Shown: piece after piece, positions 26,581 to 34,220 of the stretch
How positions within the stretch are numbered: the first letter of the stretch is position 1
How the letters are laid out: each line of letters opens with the position of its first letter
Source: Candidatus Melainabacteria bacterium
GTDB lineage: Bacteria > Cyanobacteriota > Vampirovibrionia > Obscuribacterales > Obscuribacteraceae
Assembly: GCA_016716405.1 (NCBI GenBank)
Contig: JADJWK010000003.1
Coordinates: forward strand, 434,001 to 498,000
DNA: 64,000 nt
Direction: 5' to 3'
Translations under genes and position numbers: made by a program
The notes under the pieces: model-generated
Seen by the model: only the letters and a program-made list of their open reading frames with translations
What the model was told of the DNA's origin: nothing
Database searches by the model: none

Positions 26581-28185
26581 GTGCGAAATTCCTACCAGTC
26601 GAACCGGACAAGTCCGATAGCCGCTTTCTCTCTCTTGGCCTTGAGTCTCGCGCTTTGTTGCGGAGCGCCGGCTCTGGCGAGCGACGGTGGTGCTGCCGGT
26701 GGCACCAGAGCCGATGCTCAATCGGTGGGAGAGCTGATCACCAGGGGTCAGGCCCTGCTCAAGGAAGGCAAGGGCGAAGACGCTGTCCGCGTCTATGAGA
26801 AGGCTGTAGAGCTGGAGCAGGAGAACGCCGGTCTCAGGCAGCGCCTGGCCAAGGCCCTCTATCGGGTCGGCAGGACTGAAGATGCCGTCAAAGAGATGGA
26901 GATGGCGGTCACCATCGACCCTAACAGAAGTATCTATCACTCTGAGCTGGCCTGGCTCTATACCCAGGTCAACCGCCTGCGCTCAGCGGTTCGCCATGCC
27001 AAGATTGCGATCAAGCTGACGCCGGATCAGGCCTACCCATACATTATCCTGGGCTACTCGGAAGGCAGCGAGTCTTACTTCGATCCGGCAATCAAGACTC
27101 TCAGCAAGGCTATCGAGCTCGAGCCCGAGAATCCCCTAGCTCATAGATATCTGGCGGATATCTACCTTCAGGACGGACAGTCGGAAAAGGCCGTGGCTGC
27201 ATTCGAGAAGGCGGCCAGCCTGGACAAGAGCAATGCCACCATTTATATCGGGCTGGGCAACGCATACGGCAAGCTCAATCAGAAGGAGAAGCAGAGAGAT
27301 GCCTACAGGCAGGCTGTCGAGCTAGCTCCCGGCGACCCTGAAGCGCACGGGCATTATGGTTGGTCCCTCTCGAACACCGGCGACCTCGCCGGAGCGCTCA
27401 GGGAAGGTCTCAAGGCTAATTCGCTGCGCTTGAAAGGCTCCTGGGAGCCATTCATGGGTATGTTCATTTCTGTCTGGGCCGGTATCTTCATCGTTTTCGG
27501 AGCGATTTTCTCTGCCATCGTATTTGGTGCCCGGTTCACTCCCCAGCCGGGTGAGGATCTGGTACGATCGTTTTTCCTTGCTATGTACAAGGACAAACCG
27601 GGGCGTTTCATCATTACCAGCAAACGTCTTGTATTCGTGCCCGAGTTCGTCTCCCGCTCTTTCGGCGCCACCCGGGTAAGCATCCAGCGAGATGAAGTGA
27701 GCGCCGTCACGAGCGATGCGGGCAAGCTGGTGATCAATTCCACCAGCGGCACCGAGCATGTATTCAGGATGCCCAAGCTCGTTCTCGATCCCCTGCTCGA
27801 TCTCTTCAAAAGCGAGGGGATAGGGGAGAAAGCGAAGTCCTCCTCGACCGGGAAGACCGGCGCCAAGAAAAAGGTCGGCACCGAGCCGGGAGCCGTTAAC
27901 GCGTCCGAATCGAAAGAGAGCCAACCGGATGAGGACAGGGACCAGGTCGTGGCAGTGAGTCTCGATTTCCGCCCGGACGCTTCCTCCGACAACATCGAGG
28001 CGGTAAAGCCCGAAGAGAAGCCGGAAGAGAAGCCGGAAGAGAAGAAAGCGGCGGAGCCGACGGAGAAGAAAGCCGACAAGGCGGCGGAGCCGACAGGCAA
28101 GAAAGTCGAAAAAGAGGCCGGCAAGAAGAAGGGACCTGGCGGCAAGTCGAAGAAGAGTAAAGGCAAGGGCGGCAAGAAAAGCTGA
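26581..28185 (+). CDS. TPR protein with membrane helix, PH/GRAM-like domain and Lys/Glu-rich tail
   Basis: The 534-residue protein begins at GTG 26581. It has an N-terminal hydrophobic segment (about 11-34, signal-peptide-like), six or so TPR units (about 48-280), one membrane helix (293-317), a GRAM/bacterial-PH-like domain (about 335-410; GRFIITSKRLVFVPEF) and a low-complexity tail with PEEK repeats and a polybasic end. TPRs likely lie on one side of the membrane and the PH-like domain on the other. The combination is not one I recognise. It may be a scaffold linking envelope and cytoplasm. Confidence 0.75.
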   Translation: MRNSYQSNRTSPIAAFSLLALSLALCCGAPALASDGGAAGGTRADAQSVGELITRGQALLKEGKGEDAVRVYEKAVELEQENAGLRQRLAKALYRVGRTEDAVKEMEMAVTIDPNRSIYHSELAWLYTQVNRLRSAVRHAKIAIKLTPDQAYPYIILGYSEGSESYFDPAIKTLSKAIELEPENPLAHRYLADIYLQDGQSEKAVAAFEKAASLDKSNATIYIGLGNAYGKLNQKEKQRDAYRQAVELAPGDPEAHGHYGWSLSNTGDLAGALREGLKANSLRLKGSWEPFMGMFISVWAGIFIVFGAIFSAIVFGARFTPQPGEDLVRSFFLAMYKDKPGRFIITSKRLVFVPEFVSRSFGATRVSIQRDEVSAVTSDAGKLVINSTSGTEHVFRMPKLVLDPLLDLFKSEGIGEKAKSSSTGKTGAKKKVGTEPGAVNASESKESQPDEDRDQVVAVSLDFRPDASSDNIEAVKPEEKPEEKPEEKKAAEPTEKKADKAAEPTGKKVEKEAGKKKGPGGKSKKSKGKGGKKS

Positions 28186-28193
28186 TTCAGCTT
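28179..28193. other. Palindrome spanning both convergent stop codons
   Basis: AAGCTGA-T-TCAGCTT is a perfect 7-bp inverted repeat. It contains the TGA stop of the plus gene (28183-28185) and of the minus gene (28189-28187). It could act as a minimal bidirectional stop or be coincidental; no T tract follows. Confidence 0.4.
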
Positions 28194-30208
28194 GTCAGCT
28201 CTCTGAACTGGAATCGGGTTACGTTGCGCTTGGAGGCTTCCAGCATCGCCACCTGAGCATTGGACATCAAGCTGCCGACATCCTGAGCGTCCTGAGGGAC
28301 GGATGCGATTCCGAAAAACATGATCGGTCTGTTGTTTGCCAGGGCTGGCGAGAACTTCGTGAGATTGGTGGTGATCTTGTCGACCATGGAGACGGCCTGG
28401 CTGGCATTGGCGCCCGGGAGGATCAGCCCGTAGCCGCGTTCTCCGAAATGCCCGAAGATATCCACGTCGTTCTTGATCTTGCCGATCGCGCGGACGACAT
28501 CATGGATGGTATCAGAAGCATTGCGGGCGGGATCGTTCGATTTGGATAGCTTCATCGAGAAGACAATCAATGAGAAGGCGGCGCTAAAATGATAGGCTCT
28601 GGCGAACTCTCGATCGAGAAACATCTCGAAAGCCTCGAATGTGAGGATACGGGTGTCGGTGTTGCAGAGGGCCGACCAGACTGCCTTGGATGAGTTGAAG
28701 TCGAACTTCACTTCTTCCGTCTGTATTCCCAGTTGCGATGAAGTCACGAACTCGTAAGTGCCGGAGCTGGTCATGAAGGCTTCCACCGCCGGTGATGGCG
28801 CACCAGTGAGGCTGCCCTGCAGAGATGCTACCCGGGACATGGGTGGGGGGCTGGCTGCGCCTCCCGGACCTTTGTCCAGCGTATTCATCTGGGCTCTGAG
28901 CTGCTGCTGAAAATGAGAGCGGCTTTCGATGGCTTTCTCCTGGACCGATTTTGATTGAGGCGGGAATCCGGGAGTCCTTGGAGCGCTTGCTGCTGGAGCC
29001 GGCGCGGGACCGCCCGCGGCTGGGGTTCCGCCAGTAGTGGTTGCCATCATATGTGGTGGGATGTTCTGATTTGACATCGGTGCCGGACCGCCTGCTGTCT
29101 GAGCTGGCTGGGCGGACGGGCCCGGCGCTTGAGCAGGTGTTTGAGCAGGTGTTTGAGCAGGGGCGGGCGGCGGCGCTTGCTGGGTGACGAAGGGTTTGCC
29201 GTTTGGGGGCTGTACCAGACCCAGGCGCATCAAATTGGCTACGACGCCTATCCACTGGCTTTCACTGAGGAGCAAGAACGCGGCGATGTCCTGCAGATTT
29301 CGGTTGCCATCGAGATTCTGGAAAAAGCGTTTCTGGAGCTCGAGTCCCAGGGGCGGTCCCTGCAGGATCAGCTGCTCGAACTGCTGCTCGGACAGTTGCA
29401 TATTCGCTCGCCTGAGAGTGCTTGATTCGTTTATGCCGTTGTCCTGGAGGTAGGCGATATTCTCGATGAGCTGGGCGCCTTTGTAGACTATCTGATCGAC
29501 CGGCGTCTGGATGGTGTTCTTGTCCGGCTTGGTGCCCTGGTTGAAAGTGATCTGGCCGTCACCCCAGGTGAACACCTCGATCAGGGCTTCCAGTCCTTCT
29601 CCCCGGGGGGTGGTGGCGTGTACCGGATTGCCGTGAACGAACGTGATAACGCACTCACCGACGCTTCCCTTGATCAGTAATCTCCCGGTCGCGCCCTCTT
29701 TCGATGCGGTCTGGAGGATCGAGGATAGAGGCAGGGTGGCGAGATCGCCTGTAAGCAGCTTGGCGATGGCCATGCGGCTTCCGGTCTCGGAAAGCTCTTT
29801 CTTGATCGTGCTGCCCGGCGTGGCATAGACGCTCTGCCCGCGCTGTCCCAGCCTCTCGGTAAGCGACTTGGCTTCTTCCTCCTCTTCGGCGAGGGGGTCG
29901 GGGGCTCCCACTGCCTGGAGTATTTGAGGATAGATTATGGATAGATCGGCTGTCCGGTAGAACCAGAGCATCTTCGGACCGAACTCGCCTTTGCTGTGCA
30001 TCCACCATTCGGGAATGCTGCCTTCCTTCTCCGGAAAGTGGATGGTGAGGGTGTACTGGTTCTGGGATTCGGGCTCCACCCAGTAGAAGCAATGCTTGAT
30101 TCCGGTGATGCTCTGCGACTTCTTGATGTACTGCTGTAGCTCCTCCACAGTCGGATAGTTCTCGACACGGTAGTGCTGTTTCGGAATGTTGTACTGGTTG
30201 CTGAACAT
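28187..30208 (-). CDS. DUF4388 (PATAN-type) protein with degenerate GGDEF-like C-terminal domain
   Basis: The 673-residue cytoplasmic protein has a novel N-terminal region, a DUF4388/PATAN domain at about 150-250 (LPLSSILQTASKEGATGRLLI, then FVHGNPVHATTPRG), a helical part, a long Pro/Ala/Gln linker (about 345-420) and a C-terminal nucleotide-cyclase-like fold (about 515-670). Where diguanylate cyclases have GGDEF it reads HFGERGYGLILPG, so catalysis is improbable and binding or protein contact more likely. PATAN domains usually mediate partner contact in signalling. No close partner kinase lies next to it. Confidence 0.75.
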   Translation of the reverse strand: MFSNQYNIPKQHYRVENYPTVEELQQYIKKSQSITGIKHCFYWVEPESQNQYTLTIHFPEKEGSIPEWWMHSKGEFGPKMLWFYRTADLSIIYPQILQAVGAPDPLAEEEEEAKSLTERLGQRGQSVYATPGSTIKKELSETGSRMAIAKLLTGDLATLPLSSILQTASKEGATGRLLIKGSVGECVITFVHGNPVHATTPRGEGLEALIEVFTWGDGQITFNQGTKPDKNTIQTPVDQIVYKGAQLIENIAYLQDNGINESSTLRRANMQLSEQQFEQLILQGPPLGLELQKRFFQNLDGNRNLQDIAAFLLLSESQWIGVVANLMRLGLVQPPNGKPFVTQQAPPPAPAQTPAQTPAQAPGPSAQPAQTAGGPAPMSNQNIPPHMMATTTGGTPAAGGPAPAPAASAPRTPGFPPQSKSVQEKAIESRSHFQQQLRAQMNTLDKGPGGAASPPPMSRVASLQGSLTGAPSPAVEAFMTSSGTYEFVTSSQLGIQTEEVKFDFNSSKAVWSALCNTDTRILTFEAFEMFLDREFARAYHFSAAFSLIVFSMKLSKSNDPARNASDTIHDVVRAIGKIKNDVDIFGHFGERGYGLILPGANASQAVSMVDKITTNLTKFSPALANNRPIMFFGIASVPQDAQDVGSLMSNAQVAMLEASKRNVTRFQFRELTS

Positions 30209-30571
30209 CTAGATGGTGTTGAAAATCAATGTGAAACCGCACTGCCCTTGAGATTCCCCCTATTCATATGTACACCATAGTCTGATTATCTAACTGAGTA
30301 GCTTATAACTGCCGGTGATCCGGGCGGGAGGATTAACTTCCGTTAAGCATCCTGGCGTTGACAATAAGAACATCAGAAGGGTAGACATGTCGACATGCCG
30401 ACAAAGGGACAATAGAACCGGTCGACAATACGAAATGTCGAAAAAGGGGACGGTTCGAGAAGCGGGGGTTGCCAGGAGGGCTCATTATGATTCCACGACT
30501 TTGTCACAAACCAAGCCTATACTCTTGACAACAGGCGAGCTAGGCTCAGTTTCTACGCGGCGGGCAATCAG
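30209..30571 (+). other. Intergenic region holding an octanucleotide repeat array
   Basis: Between the divergent DUF4388 and TPR genes lie about 360 non-coding bases. The central part (30357-30452) is a degenerate 8-base repeat described separately. TATACT (30518-30523) and TTGACA (30525-30530) occur, but neither pairs with a partner at normal spacing, so no promoter is called. Confidence 0.5.
30357..30452 (+). repeat. Degenerate octanucleotide tandem repeat, consensus GTCGACAA
   Basis: Cut into eights from 30357 the sequence reads GTTGACAA, TAAGAACA, TCAGAAGG, GTAGACAT, GTCGACAT, GCCGACAA, AGGGACAA, TAGAACCG, GTCGACAA, TACGAAAT, GTCGAAAA, AGGGGACG. GTCGAC cores recur at multiples of eight bases (30389, 30421, 30437). 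A similar array lies at 32672-32790. It could be a decaying short tandem repeat of the kind known in cyanobacteria, or a cluster of binding sites. Confidence 0.65.
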
Positions 30572-31333
30572 ATGACGGTATTACCAGGGCAGATCCATAG
30601 CAGTACAGGCGCAGGAGCGGTTCCGGCAGCCAGCTTTTCGGAGCTGGTTCACAGGATCGTCCAGTCCAATTCAGGCAAGATGAAGCCGGTCGCGCCCCTG
30701 GAGTGCAAACAGGGCGGATCGAGAGATTGGAGCGAATACAAGGATCTTGCCGAAGCAGCCATGGCCGAGGGAAACTACCCGAGAGCCGAAGCCATGTGGC
30801 TCAAAGCGATAGCTGAAGCGAACGCATTCCCCATGCGGGACTGGCGCATATCTTATGGTCTCAAGAACCTTGCCGGTCTTTTCTATTGTCTCGGTCGCTT
30901 CGATGAAGCCGAGATCTTCGCTGTCCGGGCTTTCGAATCGACAGTGCAGTCCTATGGCGCCGAGCACGAAAGGACTGCTGACAGCTATAACTTCCTCTCG
31001 AGCATCTATTTCAACCTCGGCCGTATCGATGAGGCGGTGGGCAACGCCGCCCGGGCTCTCTCGCTCTACCGGCGCCTGGATGGAAAGGACAGCGAGAAAG
31101 CCGCCATGGTCCTCTATAACCTGGCAGTGATCAATCATGCCCTGGGTCAGTTCGAGGCTGCCAACGGCTATTACGGTCAGGCTTACACGATCCGCTCCCA
31201 GGTCCTGGGGCAGGATCATCCTCTCACCGTCAAGGTGATGAGAAGCCATCACGAGCTCATGATCGACCGGCGCAACCACGAAGCCGCCAGACGGATCGTG
31301 GACCGGGTAATGGGTCAGGCTGCAGAATTCTAG
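30572..31333 (+). CDS. Soluble TPR-repeat protein
   Basis: The 253-residue protein has a 50-residue disordered N-terminus and then four or five TPR units of the Kinesin-light-chain-like type (LAGLFYCLGRFDEAE, LSSIYFNLGRIDEAV, LAVINHALGQFEAAN). There is no signal peptide or membrane helix. A Cys in the N-terminal part is isolated. TPRs mediate protein contacts; no partner can be named. It precedes another TPR gene. Confidence 0.7.
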   Translation: MTVLPGQIHSSTGAGAVPAASFSELVHRIVQSNSGKMKPVAPLECKQGGSRDWSEYKDLAEAAMAEGNYPRAEAMWLKAIAEANAFPMRDWRISYGLKNLAGLFYCLGRFDEAEIFAVRAFESTVQSYGAEHERTADSYNFLSSIYFNLGRIDEAVGNAARALSLYRRLDGKDSEKAAMVLYNLAVINHALGQFEAANGYYGQAYTIRSQVLGQDHPLTVKVMRSHHELMIDRRNHEAARRIVDRVMGQAAEF

Positions 31334-31483
31334 TGGTCCGATAATGTATATTATGTTTCACGGGCTGGAAAAAGCGCTCGAAAGCCAATGCTGGCAAGCG
31401 ATTCGGGGACAGGATTTTTAACGCCCTCTGAGACGTTTTTTCGCTGCCGCTATGATGAATCTATAGACCGGGGATTTCAGCCC

Positions 31484-32002
31484 ATGTTCAGACCGGTGTT
31501 CGTTCTATCGATGGCAATGGTGCTTGGCTGCACCCTGTCTTCTGCCGGGGCGAAGGAGAGCTTCAAGAGCGTGCTCAAGAAGGCCGACGGCTATGCGGTC
31601 AGGCGGGACTATCTGAACGCCTATCCTTTATACAAGAAGGCGGTTGAGCTCAATCCGAAAAGCAGCGAAGCCCACACCGGGCTTGCCTGGATGATCTATA
31701 TAACGAAGCTGGAGCCTCCGCACCGGGCCATGGAAGAAGGGCTCCTGGCGGTGAAGTACAATCCTGAGAATGTCACAGCCCACAATATCCTGGGCGCCGT
31801 CTATTTCTCCATGGGCAATGTCGCGGCGGCCCAGCACGAGTTTCGCACGGTCCTCAAACTCGATCCCAAGCGCCGTTGCAGCGGCTGTGGGAAGATCGAG
31901 GCCCTGATCGGCAAAGAGACCCTGAAACTGGTTCCATTCGACTCTAAAGAAGCCCTGATCAATCCTTATGATAAGCCTCAGGCTGTAGCAAAGCCGAAAT
32001 GA
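31484..32002 (+). CDS. Exported TPR protein, possibly a lipoprotein
   Basis: From ATG 31484 (behind a GGGG-rich leader) the product is 172 residues. An N-terminal signal sequence (MFRPVFVLSMAMVLGCTLSS) contains a possible lipobox VLGC; cleavage at the later SAGA site is the alternative. The rest holds three TPR-like units (DYLNAYPLYKKAVELNPKS, GLLAVKYNPENVTAHNILG, AQHEFRTVLKLDPK) and a short C-terminal tail with a CSGC motif. An in-frame ATG at 31388 lacks a signal and is less likely. The 3' end overlaps the convergent J-like gene by 44 bases. Confidence 0.7.
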   Translation: MFRPVFVLSMAMVLGCTLSSAGAKESFKSVLKKADGYAVRRDYLNAYPLYKKAVELNPKSSEAHTGLAWMIYITKLEPPHRAMEEGLLAVKYNPENVTAHNILGAVYFSMGNVAAAQHEFRTVLKLDPKRRCSGCGKIEALIGKETLKLVPFDSKEALINPYDKPQAVAKPK

Positions 32003-32612
32003 TCGCTTTTTCGATCCAGCCCCGCCTTATGAGGACATCGCCGAGACCGGCATCCTGAGCGCGGGCTTCCATCTGGGCGATGAGGATCATGTCCTCGCTG
32101 GCTATGCCAAGGGCCACCAGGCGCTGGCCCAGAGGGTCGGTGCAGGTAGCCGGTATATCGATGAGATCCTGACCGAGGAGCAGTCCCTCCAGCTCCACCC
32201 CTGATATGAAGCGCTTTTCCTCCAGTATCTCCCCAAGGGGGAGCCCGGTGGCGATCTGTGCTTCCACGGCTTCCTCGAGCTGGCTCATGGTGATCATGCC
32301 GGAGGCCACGCAGAGCTGCCCCAGCCTGGGCCTGGTGGTGGCGCCTGTACCGCAGGTACCGCCTGTATCGGCAGTCCCGCTCTGCTCGGTCTGGCGATCA
32401 TAAGCTGCTTTCCGATCCGAATCACTGAGCACGGCAAACGCCTGTCTGCAGCGCTCCAGGCAGATTGCAGCCTGCCTGTCTGCTTTGCTCCCGGGCTCGA
32501 ATCGAGAGGCGGAGAGTTGGTCCCTCAGTTCCTCGAAGGCGTTCCGGATCTGGCTGAGACTGGCATCTGGGGTCAGGCCTAAAATAGAGTAATAGTTCTG
32601 AGGCTCGCTCAT
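31959..32612 (-). CDS. J-like domain fused to MshEN-like repeats
   Basis: The 217-residue protein opens with a DnaJ-like domain (about 7-73: YYSILGLTPDASLSQIRNAF ... FAVLSDSDRKAAYD) in which the HPD motif between helices II and III is absent, so it should not stimulate Hsp70. A Gly/Thr/Cys linker follows. From about residue 95 come MshEN-like motifs: RLGQLCVASGMITMSQLEEAV, PLGEILEEKRFISG, PLGQRLVALGIASEDMI and GLGDVLIRRGWIEKAI. It is therefore a member of the MshEN-like set in this window with an added J-like head. Confidence 0.72.
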   Translation of the reverse strand: MSEPQNYYSILGLTPDASLSQIRNAFEELRDQLSASRFEPGSKADRQAAICLERCRQAFAVLSDSDRKAAYDRQTEQSGTADTGGTCGTGATTRPRLGQLCVASGMITMSQLEEAVEAQIATGLPLGEILEEKRFISGVELEGLLLGQDLIDIPATCTDPLGQRLVALGIASEDMILIAQMEARAQDAGLGDVLIRRGWIEKAIISALLQPEAYHKD

Positions 32613-32936
32613 GGCGTCAATTATGACCGCTGATTTTCTCCCGGGTCAAATCGGATTTGTTAATTTCTTAAGTCGAAGAGTCGACAATATAAATCGTTGA
32701 ATGGATTAATATTGCATAGTCGACAATACGACGAGTCGACAATTGAACAAGAAAGCAAGTGAACAGTATCAATGGTCGACCGGTGGAATCCCGGACTCTT
32801 GCACCGTATATGGTATCACTCCGCCTGGCCGGATAATCTACCAAATGGAAAGACATTTAATTTTAAGACCCTACAAGACTGCCTCCGGCGGGGCCGATTT
32901 ACGGTACAAATGTACAGTTAGCAAGAGGCTCTATCG
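32613..32936 (+). other. Divergent intergenic region with octamer repeats and a small inverted repeat
   Basis: About 320 AT-rich bases separate the J-like gene from a membrane protein gene. They hold a second GTCGACAA-type array (32672-32790). An inverted repeat GTACA-AA-TGTAC (32904-32915), 21 bases before the ATG at 32937, could be an operator. No clear promoter hexamers were found. Confidence 0.45.
32672..32790 (+). repeat. Second degenerate octanucleotide array, consensus GTCGACAA
   Basis: Units GTCGAAGA (32672) and GTCGACAA (32680) are adjacent, then GTCGACAA (32719), TACGACGA, GTCGACAA (32735), TTGAACAA, GAAAGCAA, GTGAACAG, TATCAATG, GTCGACCG (32775). The first pair and the later set each keep an 8-base register; one single-base slip lies between them. 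Both base composition and unit match the array at 30357-30452. Confidence 0.6.
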
Positions 32937-34100
32937 ATGACCCGTCTCAGACGTCCAGGCTCTATCATCGTCCTTCTGGTGCTTATTGCCTGCCTGCTGT
33001 CTTTCTTCGGCAATCCCGGCGGCAATCTGGTTCGGGAAGTGATTGTCGATCCTGCCGTGGAGGTCGAGGCGACCGATCTGCAGGAGGCTTTCGATGCGGG
33101 TTTTGCCGATCGAGTCCTGAATTCGAGCTGGGCCATGGTGCTCATCCATTCCAATTTCTCCGACGGCAACGCGGTCGGGCTGGAGGCTCTGCGCAACTGG
33201 GCCAAAGAGCAATTCAGCCGGGACAGGCAGTTTCTCCATCCTCTATCCATCCCCCGTCGCGCTCCCAGCGCCACTGTTTTCGAGGCCCTATCCACCCGCC
33301 TTCTCGGCAATCTGAAAACGGCTCTGGACGCGAAGCTCTCCCGGTTTCTCGCCTGGCGGGTGGAAGAGTTTGCGAAGACCGGCGCCTATCAGAGCTTCAG
33401 AGTGGACTATTACGAGCTTTTCGGAGTCAGCAATGAATCGGGCACATTGCTGGCCCGCTATCAAGACGAGCGGGCTCGCTCGTCCCTGGGCGCCCTCACC
33501 GGTGCTCTATTCTGGCTCCTTTTCGGGACCGTTCTCGCCGTCTCGTACTTGCGAGCCCGGGAGAAGCATCTCAGCCCTCCGGCGCAGAGATATCTTTCGT
33601 ATATCTGGCTGGCTCTTTCTTTCTTCTACCTGGTGGTCGCCTGGTCAGGCGGCAATGTCGGGGCTCTCGCCGCCTGTGCTCTCAGCGCTGTCGCCGGCGC
33701 CTATCTGCGTTATCCGGTAAGGACGATACAGGGACGCGAGGGTGAATTGACTCTCGCCTCCCTGGCTCTATCGCAACGGTCCTGTGTCGTGGTTGCCTGG
33801 CTCACATTCAGCCTGGTGGGCATCCAGATCGTCTCCTGGCTTCGTTTCAGCTTCCTGAACGAGCCGGACCCTCTTACCCTGATCATCTGTGGTCTCTCGG
33901 GCGACTTCATCCATGATCCGGTGAACATAAAACGAACCATAGTGGAGATTTTCGGGGTGAGCTGGGCGATTGTAACGTTCTGGGCAGCGGTCGCATTCAA
34001 GCGGGGAGCAATGCTCTCCGGCGAGATCGAGACTCAACTGGAGAGCCTGGCCATGATCGAGGTAGAAGCCGATTTGCCTGCCGGTGTCGAAGCCAAGTAG
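32937..34100 (+). CDS. Polytopic membrane protein, hypothetical
   Basis: The 387-residue protein has an N-terminal helix (about 8-25), an extracytoplasmic domain of about 150 residues with many charged residues, then five or six membrane helices clustered in the C-terminal half. No characterised family is recognised. It stands as a single gene between the J-like/MshEN gene (divergent) and tRNA-Leu. The pattern, soluble loop then helix bundle, would suit a sensor or transport component, but nothing specific supports either. Confidence 0.6.
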   Translation: MTRLRRPGSIIVLLVLIACLLSFFGNPGGNLVREVIVDPAVEVEATDLQEAFDAGFADRVLNSSWAMVLIHSNFSDGNAVGLEALRNWAKEQFSRDRQFLHPLSIPRRAPSATVFEALSTRLLGNLKTALDAKLSRFLAWRVEEFAKTGAYQSFRVDYYELFGVSNESGTLLARYQDERARSSLGALTGALFWLLFGTVLAVSYLRAREKHLSPPAQRYLSYIWLALSFFYLVVAWSGGNVGALAACALSAVAGAYLRYPVRTIQGREGELTLASLALSQRSCVVVAWLTFSLVGIQIVSWLRFSFLNEPDPLTLIICGLSGDFIHDPVNIKRTIVEIFGVSWAIVTFWAAVAFKRGAMLSGEIETQLESLAMIEVEADLPAGVEAK

Positions 34101-34131
34101 CCGGAGAGAGTACAATCTTTCCTTCTGACCT

Positions 34132-34215
34132 GCCCTTGTGTCGGAACTGGTATACGAGTCGCACTTAAAATGCGATGCCCGTAAGGGATTGAGGGTTCGA
34201 ATCCCTCCGGGGGCA
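34132..34215 (+). tRNA. tRNA-Leu (anticodon UAA)
   Basis: An 84-base class II tRNA can be folded by eye. The acceptor stem is GCCCTTG/CGGGGGC with G-U wobbles and discriminator A. The anticodon stem TCGCA/TGCGA carries loop CTTAAAA (anticodon TAA at 34166-34168). A long variable arm (GCCCGTAAGGG) follows, and the T arm is GAGGG-TTCGAAT-CCCTC. CCA is not encoded. The gene lies five bases from the stop of a convergent gene. Confidence 0.9.
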
Positions 34216-34220
34216 TTCTC

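Noticed and set aside
28010..28090. DNA tandem repeat in the TPR-PH gene
   Set aside because: It simply encodes the PEEK-rich tail of the protein and stays in frame; treated as protein low complexity.
30357..30452. CRISPR-like array
   Set aside because: The repeat unit is only eight bases without spacers of constant length; no cas genes are seen anywhere in the window.
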